64,000 nt of DNA, taken from Apodemus sylvaticus (lineage: Eukaryota; Chordata; Mammalia; Rodentia; Muridae). The stretch lies in assembly GCF_947179515.1 (NCBI RefSeq), contig NC_067495.1, positions 23,287,413 through 23,351,412 of the forward strand, read 5' to 3'. The position numbers and the translations under genes are program-made. Position 1 is the first letter of the stretch, and each line of letters begins with the position of its first letter. This document shows, in pieces, positions 22,132 through 34,148 of this stretch. Under the pieces are notes generated by a model. That model searched no databases. It was not told the DNA's origin and was given only the letters and a program-made list of their open reading frames with translations.

Positions 22132-25100
22132 CTCTCTCTTACAGTAAGTATATTGTCTACCATCCGGTATTGGTAAGGAAGGGTACAAAGACATTGTGAT
22201 ACTAAGACAACATAGAGCTGCTAAAAGTGGAGTTCTTGATCTTTAAAAAAGAAGGAAGGAAGGAGGAAGAGAAGAGATTGGTGAGTGAAAAGTGGCTCCT
22301 TCCAAGAAGGTAATACCTCTCTATAAATTCTACCACCCATGTCAAAGTCTGTTCTGGAACTTGATCAAAGTTTTTCAGAGAGTATGACAGCTATGAATAG
22401 AATGCAGCGTGAATGTACCATTACTCATGATGAGAAAAGATAGCAGTCCCAACACAGCAACAGAAATAATATGCCAAGAGATTGTATGGGTTGCAAATGA
22501 CTCTGAAAGCCTACAAGATTAACAAAATCCCTCAAATTGCAAGTTTCATTTTATTTTTACTAAAAAGGATTTTTTAAAGGCACAATGAAACATTCCATGA
22601 AAAGAGGTATTATGGGAGCTGAGTCACAAACAGTATCATTTCAAAACCAATCCTTTTGAATTATAAGGGGAGGGGCACTGCCTCTCTCCAACGATGAGCC
22701 TCATGAGTCATTTCAGTTTTAATTATCATGAAAAACCCTGAAAGCTTAAGAAACTTGATCAAGCAACTATTCCCCTGGTAAAGAGCATCATGCCAGTTCT
22801 ACATAGAATAAATGGTACAATGTAAATTGGGACTTTGGAAACAAATCACAAGAAAGAAAGCTTCTTACCTACAACCTGTTAACCAAAACCTAGGCTAAAT
22901 TTAGGACACACCCTAATCTTCAACTTATACCGAAGGCTGATTAATAGGACTTCTAATGACTTATATGGATGGAGAAAAAAACCTAGACTAGGGCTTGACT
23001 CTCTAAATTCCCCCAGACAGAAGAGGAGGGAAGACCCAACACAAGACATGCTGAATGACAGAGTTAGAATCTGGACGGAGCTACCATTCACAAGGCCCCA
23101 TGCTCTGTAGCATTCAGTGCTAAAATGAAAATCCAAGCAATCTGCCTGGGAAATGATGAAACCTGACCGTCATGGCACTTTGGAGGGGGCCCCAGCTTGA
23201 CCTTGAGGCATTATTTATTATTGGTGTTTGCTTACTCCGCCCCCCAAAGCCTGTGGTTTATCCATAACATCTGGGCTTCATCATTGACTGGAAAGCATGA
23301 GAGTCTTAGTGCTGAGTGAGGCAATGGAAACAGCAAAGGATGTCGGAAGATTGTCAACAGGCATTCAGACATTGCCAAATGTCATGTTCTTTTCCAAGGA
23401 ACATTCAGGATGCAAATAAAAATCATATAACACTTCTCTTTGGCAAAGGAATGGGCAGAATTTGCTTTTTTGTTTTCTTCTCTCTCAGTTTGAACTCGAT
23501 CTGGGCTGTAGAGGATCAGGAAGACACTATCAAATCTTGTTACCCTTCTGAGATAAAGGCATTTCACTTGAGTTTGAAAACAGAAGTTTTTCTCCACTCT
23601 TACGAAGAGGTTCTCCCACTTCCTACCGTAGAGATTTCTAGAGGAAAATAACACAAATCTTTTCACCTGTTTGGGGGATTTACAAGGACCTGTTATTCTT
23701 GATCTGGCAACTTGTCTGCTGACCCCAAAGGTCATTTCGGCCTAAATGATAGGAGATCACAAATAGTATTAGCTCCTCCAACAGCAGCTCCTCCAGCAGC
23801 AGTTACTTGAGAACAGCAGAGGCTTCCATCCTGCAGTCTCTAGCTTATGGGCACTCAGTGCACTCTATTTGTATGGAAGGATGAGGTAATACTACTTGTA
23901 CCTCTCAAGTCTTCTTGATCCCTCATGAGGAAGCCCCATTCTTCTTCTCTGATGTCCCTATTTGTATGACTACAGTCTGTTTAAAGGGATTTAATATCTT
24001 AACATCATGGTACCTGCTAAGTGTACCCTCTGCATACGCAGGATACTTTGTTTTTATCCAACTTTCTCGAAACTTTATTTTCCCCATGCTGGCAAGACTT
24101 TCTTGTCCCTCAACATAATGTTCTCCCACCAGTCTCTCTTACCCCTTCACTCTTTTTAATCACTGATTTTTTTTTTAACTGTGTCAACCACAGGCTGACA
24201 TGTTCTTTGTTTTGTTTTTGTTCCTCTGTTTTTTTGTAACAGCAGAAAATGCCTTTGCTTTTGTATTCCTAGACTTAAACAGGACTGGTGTTCATTTACT
24301 GCCTGTTCAATCTCTATTAGAAGGTCAAATCCATCCAGAAACTATATGTATTCTTAAAATGCAAAGAGTTGGCTAATTTTAGAGTCTACCTTCTGGAAAG
24401 TAATAATAGAAACCCCTCCACAAATTCAGAAAAGAAGGCACCAAATCCCCAAAGTTGGAGAGGGCACACTATAATCTCTAAAGAAGGACTGGGCAGACAA
24501 TTCTGTAAAAGGTAAGGCAATAGATGTTTTGATTCTTTCGAGCCCTGTCTATTTAACTGTTTAAGTCTACTGTTGTACTTAGACAGTACAACAACAAAGG
24601 GCATGGTGATTATAAAAACTAAAACCAAACAAAAACAACAAAAAATGACAAAAGCACCCATTTAACTTCCCAAAACAAGTAATAAGACGCATTCAGCCTC
24701 TGACCCCTAATCAAACTTTTCAAACAATTTAAAATAGTCTCCCTTAGTGTCTAATGAAAATGAATGTCTTATCCACTGAAATCTAGGATTCATAATTAAA
24801 GTCACAGGGAGGTTAAAGCTTGTATGGGACACTTTTGAGTGGTTACTCAAGGGGAAATGTTCAAACTTCAGAAAACTGTCAGTTATTCAAAACCAAATAT
24901 TAGCACTATGACCTACTCAGTTTGCTGGGAGAAATCGGCTTTACTGGTAAAAAAAAAGGTGGATCATAGGACAGCTTGGAATTTGTCAGAGTGATAGTTG
25001 AGAAGAACATATTAGTAACCATGCTCATCCTGTTCTATTGTATATCTTTCGTCATTGTTTTCTACACTTAAAAATGAAGTCAAGGAACCATCTCAGTATC

Positions 25101-25210
25101 AAAATTTAACAGCAAAACATCGATTGCTCTTAAATTCAGTCATTTTCCATTTACCATATCTATCTAACACTGTCTTTTCAAAGCTTTTTGTTGTTTGGCA
25201 TTCTTTTCTC
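22132..25210. other. 3-kb repeat-poor stretch, no gene recognised
   Basis: This is the longest stretch with almost no lineage-specific repeats. The frames at 23316-23651 (+) and 23382-23735 (-) overlap on opposite strands and show no domain, so I do not call them. A 9-bp hairpin (TGTTGTACT/AGTACAACA) lies near 24570-24594. Some of the stretch may be conserved non-coding DNA. Confidence 0.45.
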
Positions 25211-25291
25211 AGAAAATACCCCATCAGTCACTCAACACATATGTATTAAACATTTCCTGCAAGCCAGCCACTGTGCTAGGAGCTGTGACAA
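25211..25291 (+). repeat. L2/MIR-like ancient repeat
   Basis: CAGTCACTCAACACATATGT, ATTAAACATTTCCTGCAAGC and CACTGTGCTAGGAGCTGTGA match the well-known ancient repeat phrase of an L2/MIR 3' region. Confidence 0.5.
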
Positions 25292-25484
25292 TGCTTCTCA
25301 GAATTGTCTGATCACCCAGAGAGTGGCCACCTCTGGACTGCTGCCTATTTGTGTAAATAACATTTTGTTGGCACACAGCGATACCAATTCACTTATGTAT
25401 TATATGGGGCTATTTTCCACAGTCTGCAAAGAATCCAATAGTTGACACTGATGTGTTTATAAAAAGATAAAGAGGTAGAATATG

Positions 25485-25882
25485 TTCTAGGAGCTGTGGT
25501 GAGGTATGAAAGAAGGGGGTGCCTCAGTAGGCCCATGCCAAGGCATCCCTTCCCCTGAGGGACCAGCTACATGACAGTATAATATAGAACAGAGTTTATC
25601 AGAACAGGGCATGGGGAGGGGAGTTAAGAGGGTAGTAGAGGCAGAGAAAGGCAGAGCTAGGGGGAGAGTAGAAAAAAAGATGCTGACCATGACTTTGTAG
25701 AAGGAGGTGGGAAGGGAATGGGAAGAGAGAGAGAGAGGAAGAGGGAGCAAGAGAGCAAGAGGCAAGAAAGAGAGGCAGGAGAGAGAGAGGAGGGACAAGG
25801 AGCCCCTTTTATAGTGGACCAGGCTACCTGGCAACAGCCAGGTAACTGTGGGGTGGAGCTTAGACCGAATCCTAACTCACAC
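25485..25882 (-). mobile_element. Rodent LTR-like (ERV) fragment with GA-rich core
   Basis: A purine-rich core (25680-25800) is followed by GAGCCCCTTTTATAGTGGAC, CAGGCTACCTGGCAACAGCC and AGGTAACTGTGGGGTGGAGC. I recall this arrangement from rodent ERV LTRs (RMER/RLTR-type), but the family and orientation are uncertain. The open frames across it reflect simple-sequence bias. Confidence 0.4.
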
Positions 25883-26088
25883 TACAAAAATGTCAATGTT
25901 TGATCCAAAGCAAAGAACTTAAAACAATATAATTACTGAGTGCTGAGAATATAAATTCAGCACGTGCTAAGTATAAGAAATTGTATACGCATAACTGATC
26001 AAAATGCAGAGAATAAGTGACCATATAGTGCACAGCCACAACTATCCCATGCATAACATAATTCTTATACCTATAGCTCAGAGATCAT
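25883..26088. other. No feature recognised
   Basis: AT-rich spacer between an LTR-like fragment and an L1 3' UTR. Confidence 0.4.
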
Positions 26089-26625
26089 AAAGGAAGAGGG
26101 AGTTAAAGGTTTGTAAATGCCAGAGAAGCAGGAAGTTTTGGGTAGGATTTCATCTTCTGGAAACATCAGAGAAGCCACACTATGAAGTCTCATCACCGAG
26201 CCTAGCTAAACAAGACTGGAACAAGGATGACACCAATAGGCATGCTGACACAAAAGAGGGAAATCTAATGAGGCCTTAAAGCCATACAAAGAACTATAGG
26301 CAACTAAAGTCTGTTCAGGGTGGGAGAAATAGCCTTCCGTAGGGATAGGAATGTCAATTGTTTATATAATACCAAATGATTAGTCCTGAAATTACAAGTA
26401 GCATTATGCATACTGAGAAGGTTTGTAGGTTGTAGTTATATATTTAAGAATACATGCTGTGTGTGTGTGTGTGTGTGTGTAAAAACAAAGAAATAAAGAC
26501 TGTGAATTTGAGCAAGAACAAAAGAGGTACATAGGAGGGGTCGAGGGGAGAAGATGGAAAGAAAGGGGAAAATGATGTAATTATATTTTAATTTCAAATA
26601 TAAAATATTTTAAAAAGAAATTATA
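26089..26625 (+). mobile_element. Old L1 (Lx-like) 3' UTR with tail
   Basis: The sense 3' UTR order of older murine L1s is preserved: ACAAGGATGACACCAATAGG, CATGCTGACACAAAAGAGGG, GGGTGGGAGAAATAGCCTTC, an internal GT microsatellite (26457-26480), then GGGGAAAATGATGTAATTAT and an A/T-rich end. The ORF2 end is not recognisable upstream. Confidence 0.75.
26457..26480. repeat. (TG)n microsatellite inside L1 3' UTR
   Basis: About 12 GT units at the position where this L1 3' UTR type carries a GT-rich run. Confidence 0.93.
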
Positions 26626-27420
26626 TACAAATTGTATGCTAGATTTAATGAATATACATAGAAGGCCAAGGTCCTATCCATCATAAGACAGTTGATAGAG
26701 ACATAAAGTCATGAATGTGTTTAAATGCAGATGACATCAAAAACTGGAAATGTATACAAGATATTAGTATTACTTGTTCTGTCTGGGTAAGTAAATTTGA
26801 ATCCTGAGGATTGAGATGGGAGAAATATCATCTATTTTTGGACCAATGAAATCTTTCATGATGTGCATATATCAATGATCTATGATCTAAGATGGATCTT
26901 TTCCATATTAGTATATAATAATTTTAAAATCCACATATTAAATAAAATTAAGTTTGGCTTTTGCCTCAAAGGAAATAAAGTTCTACAGGACAACTGAAGT
27001 TTTCTGCCACCTCTGAACAAGAGTAGAGTAGAAACTTCCCTATCCAGCATCATTTTTCATGTCAAAGAGGAAAAGCCATAGGATTTCGGACATTGACTAC
27101 CATCCTGACAATTACACATGGTCATTCAATAAACAGAGGTGAGTGAAGGACAGTGGCACCCCCTTGAATGGAAAGTAATGTAGGTCTAGTACTGAAGTTA
27201 CTGCAACCAGCAACATCGGAAGTCCTGGAGCTCTTGAAGGAGGTGCTGACTCTGTCCATCAGCCACAGGAGAATCATGCCTCTACCTAAGTGATTAGGAG
27301 GAAAAGAAAGCAAGGGTAAAACAGAGGCATTATTTCATCCCAAGGCTGATCTGGACACAAAGGACAAGGATAAATAACAAAAAAAAAAATGAATACCAAC
27401 CACAATGGGAAAACTCTGTG

Positions 27421-27422
<2 letters not shown>
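26626..27422. other. No feature recognised
   Basis: AT-rich single-copy-looking sequence. Confidence 0.4.

Positions 27423-27467
<45 letters not shown>
27423..27467. repeat. (TG)n microsatellite
   Basis: About 22 TG units. Confidence 0.97.
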
Positions 27468-27470
<3 letters not shown>

Positions 27471-27611
27471 ACAGAAATTGTTTAAAATGAAAATGGACTT
27501 TCAAAGCTATCCATATGGCATAGTCCTTTGGGGAATGATATTCAGATCTGCATTAATAGTCTATGAAACTTGAGTCTAGTAGCTTTTAATGGAAGTGGCA
27601 TTATCAATCCG

Positions 27612-27780
27612 TGGAGATTTAAAAAATATTTTTATTAATTCCTTAAGAATTTTATACAAATGTATTGTTGGTTATAGTCATCCCTAATTCCTCCTATGTC
27701 TACCCAGACCTCTCTAACCTCACCCAATCTGGGGTCCTTCTTTTTCCCTAAATCACCCACTAATTGGAGGTGAGATTTTT
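27612..27780 (-). mobile_element. Old L1 3' end fragment
   Basis: ATTTTTATTAATTCCTTAAG, AATTTTATACAAATGTATTG and CTCTCTAACCTCACCCAATC fit an antisense old murine L1 3' UTR terminus. Confidence 0.5.
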
Positions 27781-30040
27781 TATGATCCTGTTATGCTATC
27801 ACTGACATCTAAAAGGCAATGATCTCACACCAACCAGGCCCTGTCATTAATGGGAGTCATTTCTTTTCAAAATGAAAACATTATCATTTCTGGACTGTTA
27901 GGAAGATACAAGTGGCATTAAAAACCTTATTACTGAAAGGTTAAGAGAGTGAGGGCTATATTTTTTATAAAGCAAACTTCCAAATCTAAGGTTGTTTCAC
28001 ATTATTATTCCCACAAAAGAACCCACTACTTTATGGCATCTAGCCAGAAATCTCAAAACAGAGTAGCAAGCACTAGCCCAAACTGATTTCAAAGTGAAAT
28101 CCCTTCTTTGTTGTCATTCCAATACCAAGAGCGACCTTCCCTCTGGCTCCCACCTTTGAAATGCAATGTCACTCAAGGTTCACTGGCTATTTTGAGAATA
28201 AGCAAATCTAATTACCCAAGACTTTTGCAAACTCACGAAGCCCAGGACAAGTTAATACCTTTATGTTAATTCTAATCACTTTCTATTTTTGGCATTTTAT
28301 TATTTTGAACATGTGCCAGCTGTTATATTTCTAATTTAATCACCTAGTTGTGAAAAATCCCATGCCATGTGTGTTTGTTGGACTTACTTCTGCTTTGAGG
28401 AGAAAATCCCCAAGAAATAAAAATAATAATGTAAAAGAACATTGAGCACTTGGGATAAATGCATAATTATGGTCACAGATTAATATCAGTGTTTAAAAGC
28501 CTTGAGTTATAGAAAAAGAAAAATAAACTTGTTTGAAAACTCATAGTAAAACCAAAATTTATATTGTATAAATTCATTTAAATAAGTATTATTTTCAATT
28601 TTAAAATTCCTTGAAGGCATAAAACTATCAACTGTAATTATCAAGTTACATGTTGGAATACCTACTTATAAAAGAACATAAAGGAGCACAATATAATAAT
28701 AATTTTCAAGTTCATGTACATAAATAACTTAGACAAGACAGCAGCCATAATGGAAACATCCTGAAAAAGGAAAAAAAAACTGAGTATGTTGCTCTTTCTC
28801 GTTAATTTCAAGTTGTATGAAACCCTCCCCCACATCTACATAACGATAAGGCCATATTTTCTAACTAGTCAGAAAGATTCTACCAGGAGCCAAAACACAA
28901 GCCAGAAGAGAACATTTATGAAAAGACAAGAAACATTCATAGTAATTAAGATTTCATCATTACTAGCAGTTCCTAAATTCGCTTCACAACTGAGGTCTAC
29001 AAGGAACTGGCATGGATTTGTGTTTCTGTTTACATTTTAAATCAAGTCAAAGTTCAATTTTGGAACACACACTGATACTCCTGGTCTCTCCTAGAATGTG
29101 AAACATAATCCCTTTGATAAGATGTTGTTGATTAACAGAGTGATCGCATGTTGGCTTTGCTTTCCATAATAGATCTTTTGTAGTAGTCTTATTTTTTGGC
29201 ATTGTCATATTTTTATTGGCCCAGAGGTCTGCAACATTGTGGGTTAAAGGTCATAAAGGGTTAGATGCACCCAATAAGTTTATTCTCTTATAAAACTCTT
29301 TGCTTGGAAACATTAAAATGCATATAAAGTTTTAAAAGTACCAACAAGAAAACAATTGAAAATGATAGACAGAATAGATTATGTATTCAAAGCAATGAAC
29401 GGAGATTCACAGTATGTGGTCAATATTGTTGTTCAATTGGGAATCTAGAATTACCTTGGAGATGAGCCTCTTCTTTGGGCATGCTTCTGTGGTATTATCT
29501 TGAGATTGAGGTAAGAAGACCCACTGACTATCAGTGGTACCATTTCCTCAGTGGGATCCTGGACTGTATGCGTGAAAAGGGGGAGCAGATGTTCAGTGCA
29601 CACTCTCTGCTTTCTAATAGTGATTGTAATGTGACCTGTTGCTCCAAGCTCCTGCCACCTTGACTTTCTTACAATGATGGTCTCTGCTCTCATGAGTTCA
29701 ATTTCGTGTATGCTTTAAGCTTCCAGTCTTGTACTCCAGCCAAAAGCACAAGCTTCAGAAAGTAAACATTGTCAATCAGATGGCAAGTAGAAGATGCCAC
29801 TGCAAACAACCCTAACAATAGTTCTATCATTTCTGGCCAGGTCCCATGCCTAGTTTGCTAATGCGGATGTCCAAAGATAACTTTGCGGTCAACCCTCAAT
29901 TCCTCCTGAGGTTGCTTCCAAGTCTGTCTCTAGAGGAGTAGCCTTACACCTTGGCTTACTGGAGTATAGAAGACATCCAGCCAACCAATTCAGCCACTCA
30001 CTAGTTTTATAAGAACACTCTCAGAGCAAAACTGTGCTAT
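27781..30040. other. 2.3-kb repeat-poor stretch, no gene recognised
   Basis: AT-rich sequence lacking young repeats. 28030-28760 is especially clean, with ATTA-type motifs. The frames at 29451-29693 (-) and 29475-29663 (+) are opposite-strand overlaps without domain features. Confidence 0.45.
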
Positions 30041-30041
30041 T

Positions 30042-30183
30042 ATTGTGCTTTAGATATGATGGGACCTCCAAAAGGCTCATGTGTTAGAAGCCTTGTCTAA
30101 GGTAGTGGTAGTAATTTGAGGTTTCAGAATGTGTTTGGGGAACAAACATGGAAGGGGTTCATGGGATATATCACCACAGCTCT

Positions 30184-30242
<59 letters not shown>

Positions 30243-30392
30243 CCAGTCTGCCATAAGTAGCTGCTACTACAAGCTTATACCACCATAAGGTCATAAACTA
30301 TTCATTGAACCTCACAAGAAGGATAACCCTTTTCTTCTTTAAGTTGTTTATGTCACCTATGTTGTCTCAGTGATGAGAAAGGTAACTAAAAG
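30042..30392 (+). mobile_element. MaLR LTR with internal (CT)n
   Basis: TAGATATGATGGGACCTCCA, AAAGGCTCATGTGTTAGAAG at the 5' end and TAAGTTGTTTATGTCACCTA, TGAGAAAGGTAACTAAAAGA at the 3' end frame a MaLR-type LTR. It is expanded by the CT microsatellite at 30185-30239. Confidence 0.6.
30185..30239. repeat. (CT)n microsatellite
   Basis: About 27 CT units within the LTR. Confidence 0.97.
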
Positions 30393-30454
30393 AACTATAT
30401 ATAGTAAAATCAGGGTTGCTCAAATTTCCTGGTAAATTTGTATTTTAAGGGTCC

Positions 30455-30925
30455 ATGATTTGAGGATTCGCCAAAGAATGATACCCCAAACTCAAATAGA
30501 ATGTAAACCCAAAGAGTGTTTTATTCTCAGAAGTCCAGCATGCTGGGGTCTCCCATTATCAAGATAGAGAGAGAACCAAGTGAGTTCACAATCCAGATTT
30601 AAAGGGCATTAGAAGATTATGGGATAGGTGACCTTTATCTTGCTCTTTATCTTTATCTCTAGGGTTATTCCATTATAGGGGGGAGGGGTCTGGAAACTGT
30701 TGCTCAGTAAGCAGTTGAGGATGTCTGGAAATTGCTACTGACCTATTGTCCTTGCCTCAGGACAGGTGACAAGACAGCTTCTAAGGCATGGGATTTGCCT
30801 GGACTTGCCCAGTTCTTGGAAAGAGAGGTTAGGCTTCATATCCTGAACTGCCAATTTGAAGCCTGTTTTGGAGACAGCCTAGCCTTCTCAGTATAGAGCA
30901 AAGGTCCCCATCTCCTCCTATTTCA
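30455..30925 (-). mobile_element. ERV LTR-like fragment, unassigned
   Basis: On the minus strand a GAGAATAAAACACTC polyadenylation context and the LTR-like phrase TGGGAGACCCCAGCATGCTG (plus strand 30533-30560) are followed by diverged sequence. It resembles a rodent ERV LTR, but I cannot name the family or exact ends. Confidence 0.4.
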
Positions 30926-31116
30926 TATCAACAATTTAAACTGTTAATAGGAATTATCACACCTATCTATCACTAATAACAGAAATAGTCTAGGTTTCAT
31001 CTTAATTTTATCCACCCTCAGTTGCCATTTTCCCTGATTTGCATCAGCAATGTTCTCTTAGTAAACCTAATGTCCACTGGTTTTGAGTTTCCTTGAGTAC
31101 TCCAGTTTCAGACAGT

Positions 31117-31464
31117 GTCTTAGTTATTTCTCTATTGCTGTAATAAAGCATTAAGAGCACTAAAATTTATGAAGGAATGTGTTTAATGTGGTGCTTAGGG
31201 CTTCAGAGGATTAGTCCATGAACATCATGGCTGTGAACATAGCAGCAAGAACAACTAAGAGCCCACAACTTGATCCAAAAGTCCAAAGTAGAGGGAGAGC
31301 AGTGGGAATTGTATGAGTCCTTTTGCATCCTCAAAGCTCACCTCTAATGACAAACCTCCTCCCACAAGGCCAAATCTCTCAATTTTCCCAAATAGTTCCA
31401 CCTATGAGGAACCAGGCACTCAAACATATAAATTTGTGGGGCCATTCTTAGTCAAAGCAGCACA
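31117..31464 (-). mobile_element. MaLR (MT-type) LTR, near full length
   Basis: The antisense LTR starts GTGTCTTAGTTATTTCTCTA (its sense 3' end). It passes through GGATTAGTCCATGAACATCA and CTCCCACAAGGCCAAATCTC, and ends AGTCAAAGCAGCACA (its sense 5' TGTG end). This is the best-preserved MaLR LTR in the window. Confidence 0.85.
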
Positions 31465-31972
31465 AATATATTAGAGATAAATGATGACCTGAACTAAGTA
31501 TTCATGACCATGTACCCCAGGATCTAGGGAACTACATTTTTCATAGTTTGTCATCACAATTCAAGATGAGATCATACAAATAATATAGACTCACAGCAAA
31601 TGAAGATGCAAAGCAGGTACATGTGGTTTGGCAGATGGCTAATGGGAGGTGGATTTCAGCAGTGTTAAATACAGCTCACAGCCGAGAGATCCTGCTGTGC
31701 TGTCCTGCTGTCTTCCTCCTTTCTGAATACTAAGTTCTCTCCTTTACAATTCCTCAGTAAAGCTCCTCTTCTAAATCTCTTTCTTCCTGAAATATGCCCA
31801 TTTTTTTTTGTATTCTCAAATCATTCTTGGTCTTTAGAATACCTTAGTGATAATTTAGGCTTCCTGTTGGTGGAAGAACCAAAGACAATAAACACAAGGC
31901 AGAGAGACTGAGTTCAATATCAGGGATTATAGCTGTCCAGAGAGACACTGACTCAGTGTGTTAAAGGTGAGA
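31465..31972. other. No feature recognised
   Basis: Single-copy-looking sequence. Confidence 0.4.
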
Positions 31973-31973
31973 A

Positions 31974-32066
31974 AAGCAGGCATGTTGGTACACACCTGCA
32001 ATCCCAGTTCCTGGGAGTCTGAGGTAAGAATTTCAGGAGTTCCAGACCAGCCTAATTGTACTGCTT
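31974..32066 (+). mobile_element. Old B1/B4-like SINE fragment
   Basis: AGCAGGCATGTTGGTACACA, CCTGCAATCCCAGTTCCTGG and CCAGACCAGCCTAATTG are the B1 5' head and centre. The 3' part is lost. Confidence 0.75.
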
Positions 32067-32438
32067 TATAGCACTGGAGAGTGTCAGCAGAGTGTAGGAG
32101 AGCACCAAGAAAGAAAGCATGAAGAAAATGCTGCTTTCATCCTTGACTCACAAGTGTTTATGACAGTGGTAGTACCTAGACTGCGTTTATTACCCTTTAT
32201 TTTATAATGATATGGTGAGTCAACAGATCGAGATCCAAACCATATCTGGGATCTGTGGCACTGATTCTCAAGCACCCTACAGCTTTGTTAATCTACACTG
32301 AATGCTTCCCTTGGAAATCTCATTCCTCTTCTTTGTTCTTTTGCAAATTCTTGATTGCCTAAATAGGACTTGTGTTGCAATTTCTTTTAATCAACAGCAT
32401 GATGAATGTGCCAAAAGAGAAACTTCTTTAAATTATCT
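32067..32438. other. No feature recognised
   Basis: Single-copy-looking sequence. Confidence 0.4.
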
Positions 32439-32439
32439 A

Positions 32440-32518
32440 GAAGCTGGACACAATGGATATAATGCTATAATACCTGTAATTCCAGCTCTCAAGATTGAGG
32501 CTAGGCCAAGAAACTATT
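32440..32518 (+). mobile_element. Old B1-like head fragment
   Basis: AGCTGGACACAATGGATATA and ATACCTGTAATTCCAGCTCT retain the B1 head. It runs straight into the compound microsatellite, which may have grown from its tail. Confidence 0.5.
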
Positions 32519-32554
32519 TACACACATACACACACACACTCACACACACACATA

Positions 32555-32636
<82 letters not shown>

Positions 32637-32648
32637 CAGAGACACACA
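32519..32648. repeat. Compound (CA)n(CT)n(CA)n microsatellite
   Basis: CA at 32519-32552, CT at 32557-32598, CA at 32599-32648. The His/Thr- and Ser/Leu-rich frames here are artefacts. Confidence 0.96.
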
Positions 32649-33555
32649 ATGTATCTGGGTCCCTTAAAAACTATACAGCGCATACAGACTTACGCCCAGA
32701 GTCATCATAATAAAGAGACTAGGAAAATGGGAGAGCTAGCTACCAAGCTGCCTTTATCTCTAATTGGAGTGTTTATGGCCATTATTTATGCTGCCCACCT
32801 GATACATCTCACTGCCAGAAGGGAAGGACCCTCTAAGAGGTGGAGTAGTCTAGAGGACAGAGGATGCTAAGGGAACACTGGGTATGCCTCTTAGACATAT
32901 ATATTACAAATTAAATTCCAAGAAGAGCTCAGGAAAAAATCTATCAATATTAGGTAAAATAACTTGAGTCTATGACAAAAATGATATGGTCTCAAGACAT
33001 GCAGACCCATTCAATATGTCTGGGTCTCTTAATAACTATTGTAGTCTAAAGCATGTTTGAGATATTTAATTCAGAGATGTGTTCAGTAAAGATGTGGGTT
33101 TGGCTCAGTTAAGTGCTTACTGATCCTTTTATGTTGGCAATATTTATCATCACAGGAACCAAAAAATTCTTTGTGTTGAGTTCACTTCTGTTTATTGTAG
33201 GTCAATAGCCTTGTTTTCTCTTCCAACTAGGTGTAAGAATGCTATCTTAATCTGGATTAACAACAACAAAGAAATGCCTTCAGGCAATTTTGCCTGCTAT
33301 TTGAGGGTCAGGATTGACTGCACTTGAGAACTACTGTTTTAGACCATTTCTGTCCTATACTCCACTACTCCCTCCCCTCCTCCCCATATCACTGTGTTTA
33401 CTCTCAAATTGATTAAGCTCTCTTGAATTACCCTACCAAATACCGAGTTTGGAATATAAGGCGAACATGGTCTGGGGACACTCTGCTATGTACTTCTTTT
33501 TTTAATTACTTTTATTTTGTAAGTCAGCTCAGTGTTCACCTAGTTCGATCTAGGA
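32649..33555. other. No feature recognised
   Basis: Single-copy-looking sequence; nothing gene-like. Confidence 0.45.
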
Positions 33556-33556
33556 T

Positions 33557-33763
33557 AATGGCTCTCAACCTTCCTAACGCTACAACCCTTTAATAGAGTT
33601 CCTCATGTTGTGTTGACCTGCAACCAGAAAAGTATTTTCATTGTTGCTTTATAATTGTTATTTTGCTGGTGTTATGAATCATAAAGTAAATATCTGATAT
33701 GTCCTAGGCAACCTCTGTGAAAGGATCACTTGACCCCCAAAAGTGTTGAGAGACACAGATTGA
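33557..33763 (+). mobile_element. URR1-type hAT-Charlie nonautonomous DNA transposon
   Basis: ATGGCTCTCAACCTTCCTAA, CGCTACAACCCTTTAATAGA, GTTCCTCATGTTGTGTTGAC and GTTATGAATCATAAAGTAAA follow the URR1 order. It is in opposite orientation to the copy at 11235-11468. No transposase. Confidence 0.85.
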
Positions 33764-33799
33764 AAACTGATCTGAATTACTGAAGATAGAAGATTCTGG

Positions 33800-34095
33800 G
33801 TACTTCTGTGCAGGAGTTTATATGCTGGGTCAAATGAGGTGGGAAGGCCCACCTTAACTCACTATGGGCAGTGACATCAATGGCTGGCGTCCTGGACTAT
33901 ATTATAAAAAGAAAGTGAACTGAATACCAACATTTATCTCTTTACTTCTGACCTCAAATAGAATGCTATAGTTGCTGCTATAATTTCTCTGTTGTGACGA
34001 AATGTACTCACAAAGCACGAGACAAAAAAACTTTTAATTCTTTATTACTGTGTGGTATTTTGTTACAGCAACACATACAGTAACTAATGTAGACT
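33800..34095 (+). mobile_element. MaLR-like LTR fragment
   Basis: GAGGTGGGAAGGCCCACCTT, GGCGTCCTGGACTATATTAT, then TATTTTGTTACAGCAACACA and CAGTAACTAATGTAG at the 3' end fit a MaLR/MTE-type rodent LTR. Diverged. Confidence 0.55.
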
Positions 34096-34131
34096 TTAAT
34101 GTCAGAAGGTTTTGTTGGACATCGTCAGTCA

Positions 34132-34148
34132 TTTGAAAAGCTTTCTTT
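34132..34148. repeat. Target-site duplication, left copy (L1 copy B)
   Basis: TTTGAAAAGCTTTCTTT, repeated exactly at 37424-37440. A 17-bp perfect TSD. Confidence 0.95.

Noticed and set aside
23316..23735. Overlapping 111- and 117-codon frames on opposite strands as an exon
   Set aside because: No recognisable domain or splice pattern. Opposite-strand overlap is common by chance in such sequence.
25487..25903. Ser/Leu-rich and Glu/Arg-rich frames near 25.5-25.9 kb
   Set aside because: They reflect a GA-rich low-complexity core in an LTR-like fragment.
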